From positions 1,798,001 to 1,862,000 of the forward strand of contig JADJRF010000005.1 of assembly GCA_016712355.1 (NCBI GenBank): a stretch of DNA of 64,000 nt, in the 5' to 3' direction. A program made the position numbers and the translations under genes. Numbering within the stretch: the first letter of the stretch is position 1; each line of letters begins with the position of its first letter. Under the pieces are notes generated by a model, which saw only the letters and a list, made by a program, of their open reading frames with translations, was not told the origin of the DNA and ran no database searches. The DNA comes from Vampirovibrionales bacterium. GTDB lineage: Bacteria; Cyanobacteriota; Vampirovibrionia; Vampirovibrionales; Vampirovibrionaceae. Shown here one piece after another: positions 8,156 through 17,341 of this stretch.

Positions 8156-11100
8156 ATGACGACGCTCGACAACAAGCCGATTCGCTTCTCCGGCATTCGC
8201 CAGACGGCTGCCGGGTTGCAGGCCTTTCATCCGGGTCTGGCGGGGGCGCGCGCCGTCACGGTGTCGGTGCGGGAGAAGCCCGAGAACGAAGATATTGTCA
8301 TTCCCATGCAGCGTCAGGGCGATTACTGGACCAGCGCCGCCTCTCCATTGCTGCGCGCGGGCGCGCTGTATCAGATTCAGGCCGATGGCAAGCCGGTTCT
8401 GGAGGCGACTGAGCAGAAGACGATTCAGGACGACGCCGCCAACGATGTGACGTATAACGTCGTCCCGGACTTTGATACGCCGCAAAAGAGCGGCCCTGTC
8501 GCAGATGTCTTTCAGGATTCGCTGGTGGGCGCCAAAAAGCTGAACCCGTTCCTGATTCCCGGCGATCCGTTGGGGCAGAAGGCCTATCGCGACCACTTCA
8601 ATCAATTCGGCGGCGATGAACACGGCTTTGAAGTCCTCTATAACCGACTCGATCCGAAAAACGCGCTGCGGGCCATTATCATGCGCCCTGTCATCGGCGG
8701 CGATTCGATTTCCGCCAATAAATACTGGACTCAAGACCTCTTTGGCCTCAATAACACGTTCAGCTCCAAGGACGCGATGCGCGCCTTCCTGATTGAATCG
8801 ATGCGCCGCGATACCAAGGTGTTTTTCGACGGGGCTTTCGTCAACGAGGGGCTCAACGGCGTTCACATGCTGTCGAACTTGCGCCACCGCGAGCGCTCGC
8901 CGTACTGGAATCAGTTTAACTTCCCGGAAACTTCGTCTCACGACCTGTATCCCAAGCTGATTCAGGAAGGCAAGCTGAGCTTTGGCGTTCTGCCCACGCT
9001 GGCGGGCAATGACAAGACGGATTTCCAGATTGATTACAATCGCTTCGCCTTTCGCGTCCTCAACGATCCGGCTCAAAAGGGGTATCATCCCGCCAAGGCG
9101 ACGTATATTGAGCTGTACGATCCGCTGCGCAAGCCCGGCGAGACGCTTTCCAAGACGTGGTTTGATAAATCCGCGCAGCACTTTCGTTTTCCGGTCAGCC
9201 CGGCCGAACTGGCCAAAAAACGGGCCCAGATTCATCTCGATAGCGCCGGTCTGAGCGCAGAAGACGCCGCGCACGCCGAGCGCAAGGCCTTCTGCGACTG
9301 GTCGAACTTCCGTCTGAGCGCGCCTCAGGACGATAACTCCTCTATTAAGTGGGATGGTCAGATCGACGTCGCCAAAATGAATATGCGTGAGCCCTCGGTC
9401 AAGGCGATGGTGCAGGACGCGATGGCCTACTGGACGCGCTTTGTTCGCAATGCGTATCAGGAGACGGTCGCCGATGCGCTCTCCAAAACTGCCGGCCTGC
9501 CCGGCGTTGACGTCGAAGACTGGGCTGCGCGCATCGCTGCGCTCGACTACAACCCCAAGCAAGGCGCGCCGCGCGCCGATTATCAGGTGCTGCCGCCCCA
9601 GCGCATGCGCTCTGAGCGCCTGCATCCGGCGGATATCCAGACTGCGCTGGAGAACGCGCACAAGCAGGACGCCCATATTACCGGCCGCATGCTCACCGAC
9701 GGCCTGCTGGGTGAGTTTCCGCTGATGGCGCTGCCTGTTCCCATTGAGTTTAAATCGACGCTGTATTTGCCCGAATTTCGCCAAGAGGCCTTGCAGGCGC
9801 GCGGCCCGCTGCGTCAGACGCTTTCGATCGTCGCCGCCCCGCTGGTCTGGGCCTTCGATAAATTCGGGATGGAACGCGCGCACGACTCGCTCACCGGCTT
9901 TTTGAACGCCGACACGGTAGAAGCCCGGCTTTCGCGCCGCTTTGAGCAGGAGCTGCTCCCCCTGCTGAGCGCCGATGCCCGCGAGAAACTGCGTCATCCG
10001 CAAATGCGCTCGCTGGTCTACGAGCTGATGGGAGAGGATCTCTTCCTCAAGATGCTCACCAATCAGCACCACACGACGCCCAAAGCGATTGAAGACGGTT
10101 TGTATAAAACCGTCCCCACGGCAATTCACACGGCAGATCCGCTCACGGCGGCGCGTATGCTCTCGCCCTTCCTGAAAAAGCGCCTCAAGCAGGTCGATTA
10201 TCACGTGCTGGCCCAAGACGTCGAGAAAAAGCTGGCGACGCTCGATCCGCAGACGGTTTGCCTGGCCGAAGCGATTCTCAATCGTCGCGAGTTTGGTCTT
10301 AACTGGCGCATCGACGCCGCCAAGGACGTCGGCGATATGGACCGCGTGCGCAATCCGCACGAAGAGACGGGCGAAGACAAAGGCCAACTCTTCCGCCAGG
10401 AGATGGAATTTGTCCATGGCTTCTTCAAAGATGCGTCCCAGAGCGTCAAGGGAGTTTTCCCCAAGGCGACCATCATTGCCGAACTCACCGACTGCAACCG
10501 CTATGGCGACGCGATGCCGATGTACCGCAAATTCCTCGATGACGGCACGTTTACCAGCATGCCGAACTTCGACCGGATGTTTAATACCCCGGCGCGCCTG
10601 CTGCACTCGTGCCCCACGCCGTGGGAAGACGGTCCGCCCAATAAAACCATTTCGCCGTTCTATTTTCTGGGCGCCGATAACCAGTATTCGGGCAAAGACG
10701 CCGAAGGGCGCGAGACTTACGGCGAAACCTACGCCTTTAACACGCTGTTTCCGTGGCACACGGCGCGTCAGTTCCAGAATTTAAACGCCAGTCACGACGC
10801 GTCGAGCCTCAGTCACCGGATGCTCTATACGCCGCTGATTTACGGCAAGGATATGGATAAATGGGCGCCGCTGTCGAAAAATCTGGCGGATGTCGCCGAT
10901 GAATTGCAGGCCGCGTGCTTTGACGCCACCCGGGACGCCTTGCGCCGCGCCGGCGTGCAGGATATGCCCGGCGTCCTCAATCAGTTGAAATCGCTGGCGG
11001 ACTCGCCGGCTATTCAGGCCAAACTGCCGACGCCTGTGCAGGATTTCTGGACGCAGGACAAGAAGCAGGCCTACTTCGTCAAGACGCTGAATCTTGGTCC

Positions 11101-12187
11101 CGATGCGGATATGGGCCGCTATATGATCCCCAACCCCAGCGAACTGAAGCTGTCTGCGATAGACGCGCTGTTTGAGGCGGTGACGCCCGACAAGTTGGGC
11201 GTGGGCCGCGAAGCGCACGCGCTGCTGAAAACCGCGCTGCGCGATCGTATGGCCGAAGCCAGCGAAACGCGCGCCATGCGCGGCGTTCTCAATAATGCGC
11301 TGGAAAGTCAGGGACTGGCCCGCTTCCTGCAAGACGCTCAGGCCCCTGCCGAAGGCGTGCATCGCGGGTTCTACGCCGCGCTGGATGAGAAGGCGCGCGA
11401 ATACGGCCGCCATTTCGGCTACCTGCCGCTCGATCGGCTGGTCCATGAGATTGTCGAGGCCATGCCCGCCAGCGCCCTTCCTGCGGGCGCGTCGGCCAGT
11501 ACCTTCCGCAAGACTTTTAAAAACGCCCTGTACGATGAGGCCATTGCGCCTGTTCTGATCAAACTGCAGCGCGCCGCCGCCCTCAACGTCGCCGTGCCCG
11601 GCAATCCGACCCTGAACCTGCCCGATTTGCTGGGCCAGACAGGCGGCGAGTACATGAAGAACATGTTCTTGCAGAACCGTCCGCTCATTCGCCACGACTG
11701 GCTGGAAAGCAAGCCCAACATTCGCGCCCACGTCGCGCAATTGGGCGAGATTCTGCGCCTGCGAACCGATTACGAGTCGCTTAATAATGGATTCTCTTAT
11801 ATCCCGACGGTTCCGCTGCCCCAAAACGGCGGCGCGGCAACGCCTGAGGACCCTGGTGTGGTCCCCATCGTCCGCGACAATGGCGAGCAGCAGACCCTGA
11901 TGCTGGTCAATACCGGCAAGCCCCTGCGCGAGAACTGGGACCACATCACCCAGCCCAATAATACGCGCCTGTACTACGAGCATAAGGCCATGCAGCCTGT
12001 CGCCCGCAATTATAAGGTCGATCTGGCCGCCATCGACATTGCGCCCGGCGCCACTTACCGCGACGTTAAATCCGGCGAGCGCTTTGTCGTCAACGACGCC
12101 CGCCAACTGGTTCGCGCTGATCGCCCGGATCAGGGCCTCGATATTGAAATCTATCGCCTGCTCACCCGTGAGTCGCACGCAGCGTAA
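8156..12187 (+). CDS. Very large GH13-like protein with CBM48-like N-terminus
   Basis: A 1343-residue protein, one of the longest in the window. Residues ~15-105 resemble a CBM48/isoamylase-type N-terminal beta domain (V-x-V-S ... G-D-Y-W ... L-x-x-G-x-x-Y-x-I). Catalytic blocks are spread over a long barrel: a region I-like 'KVFFDGAFVNE' near residue 222, 'GLNWRIDAAKDV' with Asp720, 'TIIAELTD' with Glu776 and 'NASHDASS' with Asp881. The Asp/Glu/Asp triad is therefore present, but with a very large insertion between regions I and II. The tail after ~1230 is beta-rich and probably the usual C-terminal domain. Residues 8-13 (PIRFSG) carry the N-terminal motif shared with other proteins here. 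No signal peptide. It is probably an alpha-glucan processing enzyme, divergently transcribed from the two other GH13 genes. Confidence 0.75.
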   Translation: MTTLDNKPIRFSGIRQTAAGLQAFHPGLAGARAVTVSVREKPENEDIVIPMQRQGDYWTSAASPLLRAGALYQIQADGKPVLEATEQKTIQDDAANDVTYNVVPDFDTPQKSGPVADVFQDSLVGAKKLNPFLIPGDPLGQKAYRDHFNQFGGDEHGFEVLYNRLDPKNALRAIIMRPVIGGDSISANKYWTQDLFGLNNTFSSKDAMRAFLIESMRRDTKVFFDGAFVNEGLNGVHMLSNLRHRERSPYWNQFNFPETSSHDLYPKLIQEGKLSFGVLPTLAGNDKTDFQIDYNRFAFRVLNDPAQKGYHPAKATYIELYDPLRKPGETLSKTWFDKSAQHFRFPVSPAELAKKRAQIHLDSAGLSAEDAAHAERKAFCDWSNFRLSAPQDDNSSIKWDGQIDVAKMNMREPSVKAMVQDAMAYWTRFVRNAYQETVADALSKTAGLPGVDVEDWAARIAALDYNPKQGAPRADYQVLPPQRMRSERLHPADIQTALENAHKQDAHITGRMLTDGLLGEFPLMALPVPIEFKSTLYLPEFRQEALQARGPLRQTLSIVAAPLVWAFDKFGMERAHDSLTGFLNADTVEARLSRRFEQELLPLLSADAREKLRHPQMRSLVYELMGEDLFLKMLTNQHHTTPKAIEDGLYKTVPTAIHTADPLTAARMLSPFLKKRLKQVDYHVLAQDVEKKLATLDPQTVCLAEAILNRREFGLNWRIDAAKDVGDMDRVRNPHEETGEDKGQLFRQEMEFVHGFFKDASQSVKGVFPKATIIAELTDCNRYGDAMPMYRKFLDDGTFTSMPNFDRMFNTPARLLHSCPTPWEDGPPNKTISPFYFLGADNQYSGKDAEGRETYGETYAFNTLFPWHTARQFQNLNASHDASSLSHRMLYTPLIYGKDMDKWAPLSKNLADVADELQAACFDATRDALRRAGVQDMPGVLNQLKSLADSPAIQAKLPTPVQDFWTQDKKQAYFVKTLNLGPDADMGRYMIPNPSELKLSAIDALFEAVTPDKLGVGREAHALLKTALRDRMAEASETRAMRGVLNNALESQGLARFLQDAQAPAEGVHRGFYAALDEKAREYGRHFGYLPLDRLVHEIVEAMPASALPAGASASTFRKTFKNALYDEAIAPVLIKLQRAAALNVAVPGNPTLNLPDLLGQTGGEYMKNMFLQNRPLIRHDWLESKPNIRAHVAQLGEILRLRTDYESLNNGFSYIPTVPLPQNGGAATPEDPGVVPIVRDNGEQQTLMLVNTGKPLRENWDHITQPNNTRLYYEHKAMQPVARNYKVDLAAIDIAPGATYRDVKSGERFVVNDARQLVRADRPDQGLDIEIYRLLTRESHAA

Positions 12188-12308
12188 TCGATTTACGCCC
12201 CATGTCAGCGGGCTTATCCTGCTTAGAAAACCCTCTCAGGGGATTCTCAACAGGCAAAAGCGCGTGACGCTGTTCAAAGAAGAAAATTGCGCTGGGCCTT
12301 GAATCGCC

Positions 12309-12962
12309 TTACAGCGTATGGGCGCCGGGCGGCTGTTGCAGCCAGCGGAGCGCTTCAAAGCCAGCGGGTTCTAACTGTTCCGGCAGAATCCGCACCAGGG
12401 GAACGCCGAAGCGCTGAAGTAACTGGCGCGTCATCCACGAGCGCTGCACATTCTGGCGGATTTCGCCGGCGGCGCGCTCGGGGTCGGCCAGCAGGCGATC
12501 CAGCCCCAGGGTTTGCAGGCGATCCTGTAATTCGGGATTCTGCTCCAGGACGCGGGTGACCAGACGACCGGCCTGTCGCCCGACGGCGTTGGCGAAATCA
12601 TCGGGCGCGGCGCTCGCGTCGGAGAGGCTTTCCATCTTCTCGATGGGTCGGGACGATACCGGGGTTTTGGATTGCGGCGGTCCCATTCGCATATACGCGT
12701 CGCCCGGCGACGGAAAATTGCTGCTGTAAGCCATGGGCTGGGCCAGCGCAGCGGTCTGCCAGGACGGCGACGACACAGAGGGGCCCCCGCCCGGATACCC
12801 CGGATATGCTGGAGAAAATGCCGGAGACGGTCCCGGATATTGAGAAACAGGCGAAGGCGCGGGTAAAAACTGGCCGTAAGCGCCACCCGCCGCGCCATAT
12901 CCCGCCGCCGGATAAGGCGACGTCGGGTAAGGCGAATACATTGGGGCGTACTGGTAAGCCAT
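12309..12962 (-). CDS. Unknown protein with Pro/Tyr/Gly-rich N-terminus
   Basis: The start chosen is ATG at 12962, preceded by AGGA 8 bases upstream; the open frame reaches back to 13007. The ~217-residue product begins 'MAYQYAPMYSPYPTSPYPAA' and stays proline, tyrosine and glycine rich for about 100 residues, which suggests disorder. The last ~110 residues are helical with conserved-looking leucines (LQDRLQTLGLDRL; QLLQRFGVPLVRILPEQL). No known domain is recognised. It sits between the large GH13 gene (convergent) and thrS (divergent). Similar Pro/Tyr-rich tails are found in the proteins at 6457-7656 and 49151-50263, so the three may share a location or partner. Confidence 0.65.
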   Translation of the reverse strand: MAYQYAPMYSPYPTSPYPAAGYGAAGGAYGQFLPAPSPVSQYPGPSPAFSPAYPGYPGGGPSVSSPSWQTAALAQPMAYSSNFPSPGDAYMRMGPPQSKTPVSSRPIEKMESLSDASAAPDDFANAVGRQAGRLVTRVLEQNPELQDRLQTLGLDRLLADPERAAGEIRQNVQRSWMTRQLLQRFGVPLVRILPEQLEPAGFEALRWLQQPPGAHTL

Positions 12963-13196
12963 GGAGAAATTCCTGAAAAGGGACTTCCTGAGAAGCGTTT
13001 CCGGCATGCGCTCGCTGGTGCAAGCGAACCCAAGTCTGCTTGTAATCGTACTGGACTAAAGCGCCTCAAGGCGATTTGTTGATAGCCGCCGGCGATAATC
13101 GATACAAGCGCGCGCTGCAAACGGCGGCGCTCAAACGCCTCCTCTGGATCCGCGCCCGCTTCGCGCGTAAAATGGAAGCCTTGGCCCAACCCACCG

Positions 13197-15224
13197 ATGG
13201 ACGCCGCTTTGATGCCCGACGCTTCCTCTCCCCACGCCGTGACGCCTCCGCCCTCGATGACGGTTACCCTGCCCAACGGCGCGTCGCAATCCCTGACGCG
13301 CGGCGCCTCGGCGCTGGATCTTGCCAGGGCCATCGGTCCCGGACTGGCCAAGGCCGCCGTGGCCTGTGAGATTGTTCGCGACGGCGGCGAGCCCTTCCTG
13401 TCGGACTTTCATGCCCCGCTGCAAGACGGCGACCGCGTGCGACTGCTCACCTCCAAAGACCCGGAATCCTTGTGGGTGCTGCGTCATACGGCGGCCCATG
13501 TGATGGCCCAGGCCGTGCAGAGGCTCTTTCCCAGCGCTAAGATCGCCATTGGCCCGGCCATCGAAACCGGCTTCTATTACGATTTTGAGATCCCGGACCA
13601 TACGCTGACCCCTGACGATTTTGCCGCCATTGAGGCCGAAATCGCGCGGATTGTCGCGCAAGGCCAGCGCCTGCGCCGCCGCGAAGTGTCGCCTGCGGAA
13701 GTTGATGCGACGCTGGCGCAATTGCGCGCCCAAGGCGAAATCTACAAGGCTGAGCTGCTGGAGTCGCATCGGGATCACGGCCCGACATTCTACGACTGCG
13801 TGTCGCCTGAAGACGGCGCTGCGAAATGGTTTGACTTCTGTGCCGGGCCGCATTTGCAGGATACGAGCGGCATTAAGGCTGTGAAGTTGTTGAGCGTGGC
13901 GGGCGCCTACTGGCGCGGCGACGAGAAGAACGCCCAGTTGCAGCGGATTTACGCCACGGCCTTCTGGTCACAAGCCGATCTCGACGCGTTTCTACAGCAG
14001 CGCGAAGAGGCCGAGCGGCGCGATCACCGCAAACTGGCCCGCGAACTGGATCTGTTCAGCATTCGCGACGAAATCGGGCCGGGGCTGATCCTTTGGCATC
14101 CCCCTCTGGCCACGGTGCGCGAAGAACTGGAAGCCTTTCTGCGCCAGAAGCTGCGCGAGTATGACTATCAAACCGTCTACACCCCGCATCTGGCCAAAAA
14201 GGACCTCTGGGATATTTCCGGCCATACGAGCCATTACCTGGAGAATATGTTTACGCTGGACATCGAAGGCCAGCCGTATATTCTCAAGCCGATGAACTGC
14301 CCGATGCATACCATGATTTTCAAGTCGCATCTGCACAGTTATCGCGACCTGCCGATTCGTATCGCCGAGATGGGAACAGTTTACCGTTACGAGAAGTCCG
14401 GCGTCATGCACGGCCTGAACCGCGTGCGCGGCTTTACGCAAGATGACGCCCACCTGTTCTGCCGCCCGGACCAGATTCAGAGCGAGATTCTCGATCTGAT
14501 TGCCTTTATTAATGAGACGTTTGCGGCGTTTGGCATGGCGTTTTCGCAGGTGGAGCTGTCGACGCGCCCCGAGCAGTACGTGGGCGAACTCGCCGACTGG
14601 AATGAAGCCGAAGCCGCGCTGAAAAACGCCCTGGACGCCTCGGGCTCGCCCTTTGTCGTCAACGAAGGCGATGGCGCGTTTTACGGGCCCAAGATCGATT
14701 TCAAGATTCAGGACGCCATTGGCCGTACGTGGCAATGCGCGACGATTCAACTGGATTTCAATCTGCCGGCGCGCTTTGAGTTGTCCTATAAAGACAGCGA
14801 TGGCGCCGTCAAGCGCCCCATTATGATCCATCGCGCGATTTTTGGCAGCATGGAGCGCTTTGTGGGCATTCTGATCGAGCATTACGCGGGCGCTTTCCCG
14901 CTCTGGCTGGCGCCGACGCAGGCGATGATTCTGCCCATTTCGGACCGGCATCTGGAGGCGGCGCGTCAAACCCAGAAAACCCTGCGCGCGGCCGGTTTGC
15001 GCGCCCTGGTGGATGAAAGCGGCGAGACCATCGGCAATAAAATCCGCAAGGCCCAACTGCAAAAAATCCCCTATATGCTGGTGTTGGGCGATAAGGAAAT
15101 CGAGCAGGACGCTGTGGCCGTACGCGAGCGCCGCGCGGGCAATCTGGGAGCGATGCCCCTTGCCCGGGTGTGCGAGGTCTTGCGACAGGAAGCTACGTCG
15201 CGAGCGCAAGCCACAACGTTTTAA
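13197..15224 (+). CDS. thrS: Threonyl-tRNA synthetase
   Basis: ThrRS charges tRNA-Thr. The 675-residue frame shows a TGS domain (about residues 21-85), the editing-domain HxxxH motif 'HTAAH' at 97-101, the second editing block 'FDFCAGPHLQD', class II motif 2 'RIAEMGTVYRYEKSG', the 'HGLNRVRGFTQDDAHLFC' block, and a C-terminal anticodon-binding domain starting near 'LWLAPTQAMILPISD'. The sequence is complete and normal. Family proteins are usually ~640 residues, and 'MTVTLPNG' at residue 21 (13257) looks like a typical N-terminus; neither start has a strong SD, so 13197, 13212 and 13257 all remain possible. No T-box was recognised upstream. Confidence 0.97.
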   Translation: MDAALMPDASSPHAVTPPPSMTVTLPNGASQSLTRGASALDLARAIGPGLAKAAVACEIVRDGGEPFLSDFHAPLQDGDRVRLLTSKDPESLWVLRHTAAHVMAQAVQRLFPSAKIAIGPAIETGFYYDFEIPDHTLTPDDFAAIEAEIARIVAQGQRLRRREVSPAEVDATLAQLRAQGEIYKAELLESHRDHGPTFYDCVSPEDGAAKWFDFCAGPHLQDTSGIKAVKLLSVAGAYWRGDEKNAQLQRIYATAFWSQADLDAFLQQREEAERRDHRKLARELDLFSIRDEIGPGLILWHPPLATVREELEAFLRQKLREYDYQTVYTPHLAKKDLWDISGHTSHYLENMFTLDIEGQPYILKPMNCPMHTMIFKSHLHSYRDLPIRIAEMGTVYRYEKSGVMHGLNRVRGFTQDDAHLFCRPDQIQSEILDLIAFINETFAAFGMAFSQVELSTRPEQYVGELADWNEAEAALKNALDASGSPFVVNEGDGAFYGPKIDFKIQDAIGRTWQCATIQLDFNLPARFELSYKDSDGAVKRPIMIHRAIFGSMERFVGILIEHYAGAFPLWLAPTQAMILPISDRHLEAARQTQKTLRAAGLRALVDESGETIGNKIRKAQLQKIPYMLVLGDKEIEQDAVAVRERRAGNLGAMPLARVCEVLRQEATSRAQATTF

Positions 15225-15452
15225 CCCGCCTGGAGTCAATTTCGCCCGTGGGGTGTTCGCGTGCGCCTTGGCTGCGGGGCTTTTGGGCCTGAGACCATTC
15301 CATTGACCTGCCGTTCAGATTCCCCCACTTGTCGGATTGTTAAGAGGGGCGAAGGAGGGTAGCCTGAGCATTAGACAGCATTGCAAGACATCATGGCGTT
15401 TTGCTGTGGCTCTGAGTCTATTTGTCCAACGTCTGTAAGGAGACCGAATCAC

Positions 15453-17177
15453 ATGGCCTTGGCGACCGAAACGTCTGTTCCCGCTCCATCGCAAGCCAGT
15501 ACGCTTGGCTATCAGCTCGATGAGGCGCGCCAAAACACGCGCGCGGTGTTGAATCTCATTCAGAAATTGTCCGCTGCCAATACGTTTGAGAAAGCGGTCG
15601 TGACCGCCCTCGATGAGGTCAAAAACCAGTTTGGCTGGGCGTATGGCTCTTATTGGGCGCTGGATGCCAACGATAATGTTCTGAGATTCTCGCTGGAATC
15701 CGGCTCGGTGACGCCGGAGTTTCAGCAGGTGACGCAGACGGCGACGTTTCGCAGGGGCGAAGGCCTCAGCGGCAAGACCTGGGCCCGGATGGACCTGATG
15801 TTCGTGCAGGATTTGGGCGAGATGACCGACTGCTGCCGCCGCGAACCCGCCCAACGCGCAGGCGTCAAGTCAGGCGTGTGTTTTCCTATTGTCTTGAATG
15901 GCCAGTTTATCGGCACGATGGATTTCTTCACGATGGAAGCGCTGACGTTGTCTGATGAGCGCATGGCCCTGCTCAAAAACGTCGCTCAATTGGTGTCCGC
16001 GACTCTGGAGCGCCTGGCCGAGGCCCAGCATGCGCAAGAAGCCGCCGAGAATGCGCAGGCGATGAATGAAGTGTTGAGCGCCATTTCTGTTCAAAACGAT
16101 GTGAATTCCGCCTTGCGCGTGGCGCTTGAGAAAGTCAAAAGCGCCTTTTCCTGGAATTACGGCTCTTTCTGGATACTCGACAAGCAGGAAAACGCCCTGC
16201 GCTTTTCGGTCGATTCGGGAACCGTGACGCCGGAGTTTCAGCGCATTACGCAGACGGCCCGCTTCCGGCGCGGCGAAGGGTTTAGCGGTAAAACCTGGAG
16301 CAAAATGGATCTCCTCTTTGTGAAAGATTTGGGCGAAATGACCGACTGCGTGCGCCGCGAATCTGCCCAGCGCGCAGGCGTGAAGTCGGGCGTATGCTTC
16401 CCGGTGGTCGTCAATGGCGACCTTTACGGGACGATGGATTTCTTTGTGACGAAGACCATTACGCCGACAGAAGAACGATTAAATGTGCTGCGCAATATTA
16501 GTCAATTAATTTCGCAAAAAATTCAGCAGCAATTGGGCATCGAAGAAAAACTCGGGGCTGAGCAGCGCCTGAAAGAGCAGGCCCGGCAAGTCGCGGGCGA
16601 CTCCAGCGCCGTCAATGCCAGTATGCAATCGATTGCAAGCGCGACTGAAGAAATGTCGGCCAGCATTTCTGAGATCGCCAAGAACGCCGGAACCGCCGCG
16701 CAGATTTCAGGCAAAGCCGTGACGGTGATCGAACAATCCAAGGGCACGATTGAGACGCTTCAGCGCTCGGTGACGGAAATTACCAAGGTGCTGGATCTTA
16801 TTCAGGATATTGCGTCGCAAACCAACCTGTTGGCGCTGAACGCCTCCATTGAAGCCGCCAACGCGGGTGACGCCGGTCGCGGCTTTACGGTCGTCGCCAA
16901 CGAGGTAAAAGTGCTGGCCAACCAGTCGGCGGAATCGGTCGGCGCAATTCGTCGGCAGATTCTGGAAATTCAGAACAACACGACGCAAACCGTCTCGCTC
17001 AATGCGCAAGTGTGCCAGATCATCGATCAGATTAATATGACCAATTCGACGATCGCCAGCGCCGTGGAAGAACAAAGTTCGGTGACCAACGATATTAGTC
17101 GCTCTGTCTCTGAAGCCGTCGCCACCAGCGTCGCCATTACCGAAAATGTTGCCCGAATGGCGGGCATGAGCCTGTAA
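15453..17177 (+). CDS. Cytoplasmic methyl-accepting chemotaxis protein with two GAF domains
   Basis: The start is ATG at 15453 with AAGGAG at 15437-15442; the frame is open further upstream. The ~574-residue product has no membrane helix, so it is a soluble chemoreceptor. Two GAF domains (about 25-185 and 200-365) are recent duplicates, nearly identical over blocks such as 'VTPEFQ', 'FRRGEG.SGKTW' and 'QRAGVKSGVCFP'. Both keep the cysteine of 'MTDC' and the cysteine of 'SGVCFP', which might bind a ligand or sense redox. Residues ~380-574 form the signalling hairpin with the tip 'DIASQTNLLALNASIEAANA', which contacts CheA/CheW. A very strong hairpin follows the gene. The ligand is unknown. Confidence 0.93.
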   Translation: MALATETSVPAPSQASTLGYQLDEARQNTRAVLNLIQKLSAANTFEKAVVTALDEVKNQFGWAYGSYWALDANDNVLRFSLESGSVTPEFQQVTQTATFRRGEGLSGKTWARMDLMFVQDLGEMTDCCRREPAQRAGVKSGVCFPIVLNGQFIGTMDFFTMEALTLSDERMALLKNVAQLVSATLERLAEAQHAQEAAENAQAMNEVLSAISVQNDVNSALRVALEKVKSAFSWNYGSFWILDKQENALRFSVDSGTVTPEFQRITQTARFRRGEGFSGKTWSKMDLLFVKDLGEMTDCVRRESAQRAGVKSGVCFPVVVNGDLYGTMDFFVTKTITPTEERLNVLRNISQLISQKIQQQLGIEEKLGAEQRLKEQARQVAGDSSAVNASMQSIASATEEMSASISEIAKNAGTAAQISGKAVTVIEQSKGTIETLQRSVTEITKVLDLIQDIASQTNLLALNASIEAANAGDAGRGFTVVANEVKVLANQSAESVGAIRRQILEIQNNTTQTVSLNAQVCQIIDQINMTNSTIASAVEEQSSVTNDISRSVSEAVATSVAITENVARMAGMSL

Positions 17178-17190
17178 ACCGTACGTCTTC

Positions 17191-17246
17191 TTAACGCCAA
17201 CGCGCTCCCGTTCTGCTGGAAGGGAGCGCGTTGCTTTTGGCGTTAG
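17191..17246 (+). terminator. Nested hairpin after the chemoreceptor gene
   Basis: Outer arms TAACGCCA/TGGCGTTA enclose an 12-bp inner stem (CAACGCGCTCCC / GGGAGCGCGTTG) around a 12-base loop. It begins 13 bases after the stop codon. The T-run (CTTTTGG) lies inside the outer arm, so it may act as an intrinsic terminator or as a 3' stabilising structure. Confidence 0.7.
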
Positions 17247-17341
17247 GCGCGCGCCAGCGGGACGCGCCGAGGGGCGCGCGTGGCGAGCGCATGGCGAGCG
17301 CATGGCTTCGCAAGGATCCGACAGGAGACAAGCGCGCATCG

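Noticed and set aside
8066..12178. Two long minus-strand open frames (8066-10759 and 10781-12178) opposite the 1343-residue gene
   Set aside because: They mirror a gene with clear GH13 motifs, are basic and His/Gln/Arg rich, and show no family features; GC-rich codon use leaves the antisense frame open.
13992..15239. 415-codon minus-strand frame opposite thrS
   Set aside because: Lies fully inside a well-conserved thrS; translation is arginine-rich with no domain.
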